From assembly GCA_017474125.1 (NCBI GenBank), contig JAFVIF010000059.1, positions 1 through 64,000 of the forward strand: a stretch of 64,000 nucleotides of DNA, given 5' to 3'. The translations under genes and the position numbers were made by a program. The notes under the pieces were generated by a model that worked only from the letters and a program-made list of their open reading frames with translations, searched no databases and was not told the DNA's origin. The stretch is from Clostridia bacterium. GTDB lineage: Bacteria; Bacillota; Clostridia; Oscillospirales; Acutalibacteraceae. Positions 62,006 through 64,000 of the stretch are shown one piece after another. Each line of letters starts with the position of its first letter. The stretch's first letter is position 1.

Positions 62006-62200
62006 CTGATAACGATAAAACCTATTAATGGTGTAGGAAATAATATGAATATAACCGACGCCTGTCGCTTTGCTGATAAAATCGGCGCAAAGAAAACCGT
62101 TCCTTGTCATTTCGGACTATTTGACAATATTAAGCCTGAAAAAGAAATCCAAAGAGCTGATTTTGTTATACCGACTCCCTTTAAAGAAATAAAACTTTAA
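62006..62200 (+). pseudogene. 3' remnant of an UlaG-like metallo-beta-lactamase-fold lactonase
   Basis: A short open frame reads PINGVGNNMNITDA, then CRFADKIGAKKTVPCHFGLFDN, and stops at 62198-62200. The ING...NMN, IGAK...VPCHFGLFD pattern is that of the C-terminal end of L-ascorbate-6-phosphate lactonase (UlaG) type proteins, including the last metal histidine. No first metal motif is present upstream, and an in-frame stop lies at about 62000. An ATG at 62045 would give only 51 residues. I read it as a truncated remnant. Confidence 0.65.
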
Positions 62201-62227
62201 GCTCTTTAAATTTATTGTATATAATAG

Positions 62228-62260
62228 AAAAACATCCGAGAATTTCTCGGATGTTTTTTT
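62228..62260. terminator. Bidirectional terminator left of the RNase gene
   Basis: AACATCCGAGA (62231-62241) pairs with TCTCGGATGTT (62245-62255), flanked by A- and T-runs on the two sides. Confidence 0.85.
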
Positions 62261-62400
62261 GAATTAACCGTTAAGATAAATTCAAGTTACAAAGTGCTTG
62301 GTGTTTTATTCATCTTTTAATTCTTTAAATTTTAGAAAAAACACCTAAAATGAATTGTTGGGGACGCAGCTACATATATAATTATCAGATTATCCCTTTT

Positions 62401-64000
62401 CTAATCTTTATATTTTTCGCAAAGTTCTCGAATTTGAGAAGTCAGTCTCGCATTTTCTTTATTTGTCATACCACGGCGGCCTTTAACAATCAACAATAGC
62501 TTTTCAGCCGTTGCCACAAGCTCATTATAAATAATCTCGGCACGATTGTTGCCTTTGTAGGTTAGCACTCGGTCAACAGGCTTACCTTCGGTATAAATAG
62601 TCATTCTTCCCGTGGCTAAATCGTATTCGGTTCCGCTGAACGGTGCTTCGGCACGATAACCTTTCTCTACGAGCAAATCTTTAAAATCCTCGCAGGAATC
62701 TTCATTACCGTGATTAACAAAGATAAGCTCGGGCTGTGTTTCGTATCCCTCTATCCAAGAAAGTAAGCCTGCTTGGTCAGCGTGACCGCTTGTTCCGTGT
62801 AGTGAGCAGATTTCTGCATTCACCGTAATTTCTTCACCGAAAAGAGTTACGGTTTTTTCGCCTTCTAACAGTTTTCTTCCAAGAGAGCCCTCCGCCTGAT
62901 AACCAACAAAAAGAATAACATTGTTTTCTTTCCATAAGTTGTGCTTCAAGTGGTGTCGAATGCGACCGGCTTCACACATTCCGCTTGCAGAAAGAATAAC
63001 CTTTGGCTCGTTGTTAATGTTGATTTGCTTAGATTCCTCTGCTGTCATAGACATACGGATATCATCGAACCATATAGGATTAATACCTTGCTTAATAAGA
63101 GCGAGAGTTTCTTCATCAAAACAAACGGGATTGCATTGCATAAAGATTGCAGTTGCTTCTGCGGCAAGGGGACTGTCTACATAAACCGGAAAATGCTCGT
63201 GTCCCTTTACAAGTCCGTTTTGCTTAATTTCACGAATAGCGTATAGCATTTCATGTGTACGACCGACAGCAAACGAAGGGATAACAACATTACCTCCACG
63301 GTCTAACGCTTTTTGAATATATCCTGCAAGCTCCTGGATTACGTCACTTCGGTCAGCGCTATGCAGACGATTACCGTAGGTGGATTCTATCACAAGATAA
63401 TCCGTTTCAGCTACTTGCTGAGGATCTCTGATAATACGCTGATTTGTATTACCGACATCACCGCTAAATACAATCTTTTTATGCACGGTACCTTCGGTCA
63501 GCCAAAGCTCGATACAAGCCGAGCCGAGCAGGTGTCCTATATCTGTAAAGCGCAACTCAATTCCCTCGGCCGGATATATAATTTCGCCGTAGTTGCATCT
63601 GCGAAATAATGAAATAGCACCGATTGCATCCTGCGTATCGTATACAGGCTCGTAGGTTTCAAGGCCTGCTCGCTCTGCTTTTCTGGAACGCCATTTTGCT
63701 TCGGCTTCCTGAATGTGAGCAGAATCACGCAACATAATGTTACACAAATCGCAGGTTATATCGGTAGCATAGATACTGCCTTTGAAACCGTCCTTATAGA
63801 GCTTCGGCAACATACCCGAATGGTCAATATGTGCATGTGTTAAAAAAACTGCATCAATTTGATTTGCGGCAATCGGAAGACTGATGTTTTGAAAAACATC
63901 TTTGCCTTGCTCCATTCCGCAATCAACTAAAAAGTATTTATTATTAATTTCCAAGAGGGTACAGCTTCCTGTAACTTCATGGGTTGCTCCTATAAACTGT
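62401..64000 (-). CDS. Metallo-beta-lactamase/beta-CASP-fold RNase, N-terminus outside window
   Basis: At least 532 residues of a CPSF73-like, archaeal/bacterial beta-CASP nuclease. The metal motif is THAHIDHSG, followed by DIGHLLGSACIEL, FSGDVGN and the beta-CASP segments VIESTYGNR, PSFAVGRTHEMLY, SASGMCEAGRIRHHL and SLHGTSGHADQ. The frame continues without a stop to the window edge, reading FIGATHEVTGSCTLLEINN, so the true start lies a few residues beyond; the TTG at 63954 is not the start. These enzymes cut or trim RNA. The C-terminal about 75 residues form a charged extension. Confidence 0.9.
   Translation of the reverse strand, partial: QFIGATHEVTGSCTLLEINNKYFLVDCGMEQGKDVFQNISLPIAANQIDAVFLTHAHIDHSGMLPKLYKDGFKGSIYATDITCDLCNIMLRDSAHIQEAEAKWRSRKAERAGLETYEPVYDTQDAIGAISLFRRCNYGEIIYPAEGIELRFTDIGHLLGSACIELWLTEGTVHKKIVFSGDVGNTNQRIIRDPQQVAETDYLVIESTYGNRLHSADRSDVIQELAGYIQKALDRGGNVVIPSFAVGRTHEMLYAIREIKQNGLVKGHEHFPVYVDSPLAAEATAIFMQCNPVCFDEETLALIKQGINPIWFDDIRMSMTAEESKQININNEPKVILSASGMCEAGRIRHHLKHNLWKENNVILFVGYQAEGSLGRKLLEGEKTVTLFGEEITVNAEICSLHGTSGHADQAGLLSWIEGYETQPELIFVNHGNEDSCEDFKDLLVEKGYRAEAPFSGTEYDLATGRMTIYTEGKPVDRVLTYKGNNRAEIIYNELVATAEKLLLIVKGRRGMTNKENARLTSQIRELCEKYKD

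Larger units (their letters stand above)
61602..62400. other. Non-coding, decayed interval
   Basis: About 800 bp with no intact gene between the phosphoesterase and the minus-strand RNase gene. It holds a terminator (61662-61698), a remnant of a KDPG-type aldolase (61779-61900), a remnant of an UlaG-like lactonase (62006-62200) and a bidirectional terminator (62228-62260). Confidence 0.8.

Noticed and set aside
62045..62200. A genuine 51-residue small protein
   Set aside because: Its sequence matches only the tail of UlaG-like proteins, the similarity extends upstream of the ATG, and there is no ribosome site, so a truncated remnant is the better reading.

Overview
The window is a low-to-moderate GC segment of a Clostridia-class Firmicute, probably a fibre-degrading gut or rumen Oscillospiraceae/Ruminococcaceae-like bacterium. 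The evidence is a type I dockerin end at the left edge, sporulation-linked yabP/yabQ, Bacillus-like gene orders (miaB-ricA-mutS-mutL, ylmE-sepF-ylmH, mazG-rqcP-yabP-yabQ-divIC-yabR), a split transketolase, strong GGAGG-type ribosome sites and many ATGA/TAATG start-stop overlaps. No phage, insertion sequence or CRISPR array was seen.

Layout. 1-2062: dockerin tail, a YgjV-type membrane protein and a PHP phosphatase. 2063-6853: L-fucose catabolism, with an AraC regulator divergent from fucI-fucU-hydrolase-fucA. 6932-10868: sfsA, a carbohydrate-esterase-like hydrolase, a polysaccharide deacetylase, a TIM-barrel isomerase and tcdA. 10932-13733: copper homeostasis (csoR-copA), with a CopZ-like domain as the C-terminus of CopA. 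13772-16713: cysK, luxS and an LTA-synthase-like sulfatase. 16760-24445: tRNA modification and mismatch repair (miaB-ricA-mutS-mutL-miaA), interrupted by a 105-bp tandem repeat. 24446-31643: HlyD-like protein, ylmE, sepF, ylmH, lspA, rluD, HAD phosphatase and split transketolase. 31711-39276: recJ, rel, dtd, MBL hydrolase, hemZ and MTA/SAH nucleosidase. 39279-44115: flippase, mazG, hup, rqcP, yabP, yabQ, divIC and an S1 protein. 44166-49135: orphan fumarase alpha subunit, THUMP methyltransferase, DagK-like kinase and groES-groEL. 49209-49545: tRNA-Leu(GAG), followed by a chain of small hairpins.

49547-62400 is the most accessory part. A second AraC regulator diverges from an operon encoding an SDR dehydrogenase, a clan GH-A glycosidase, a DgoD-like dehydratase, a KDPG-type aldolase, a GH16 and a GH3 glycosidase without signal peptides, and a 1540-residue secreted metallophosphoesterase with InlB-type repeats. 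The likely reading is intracellular cleavage of an imported oligosaccharide and oxidation of its sugar through an Entner-Doudoroff-like route. No transporter, lactonase or sugar-acid kinase lies in the window. Behind this operon is about 800 bp of decayed DNA holding the 3' remnant of another KDPG aldolase and of an UlaG-like lactonase. The right edge holds most of a beta-CASP RNase gene that runs out of the window.

Functional links. LuxS, the MTA/SAH nucleosidase and CysK all concern recycling of S-adenosylhomocysteine sulfur. MiaA and MiaB make the same tRNA modification (ms2i6A37). YlmH and RqcP are both S4-domain proteins linked to ribosome quality control. The best sequence-level observations are an internal in-frame ribosome site that could yield free CopZ from copA, almost coincident opposing promoters between araC and fucI, a shared TTGTGCAAAT site in the fuc cluster, a probable leaderless sfsA transcript, a terminator-like hairpin that covers the yabP ribosome site, and two unusual intergenic repeat structures.
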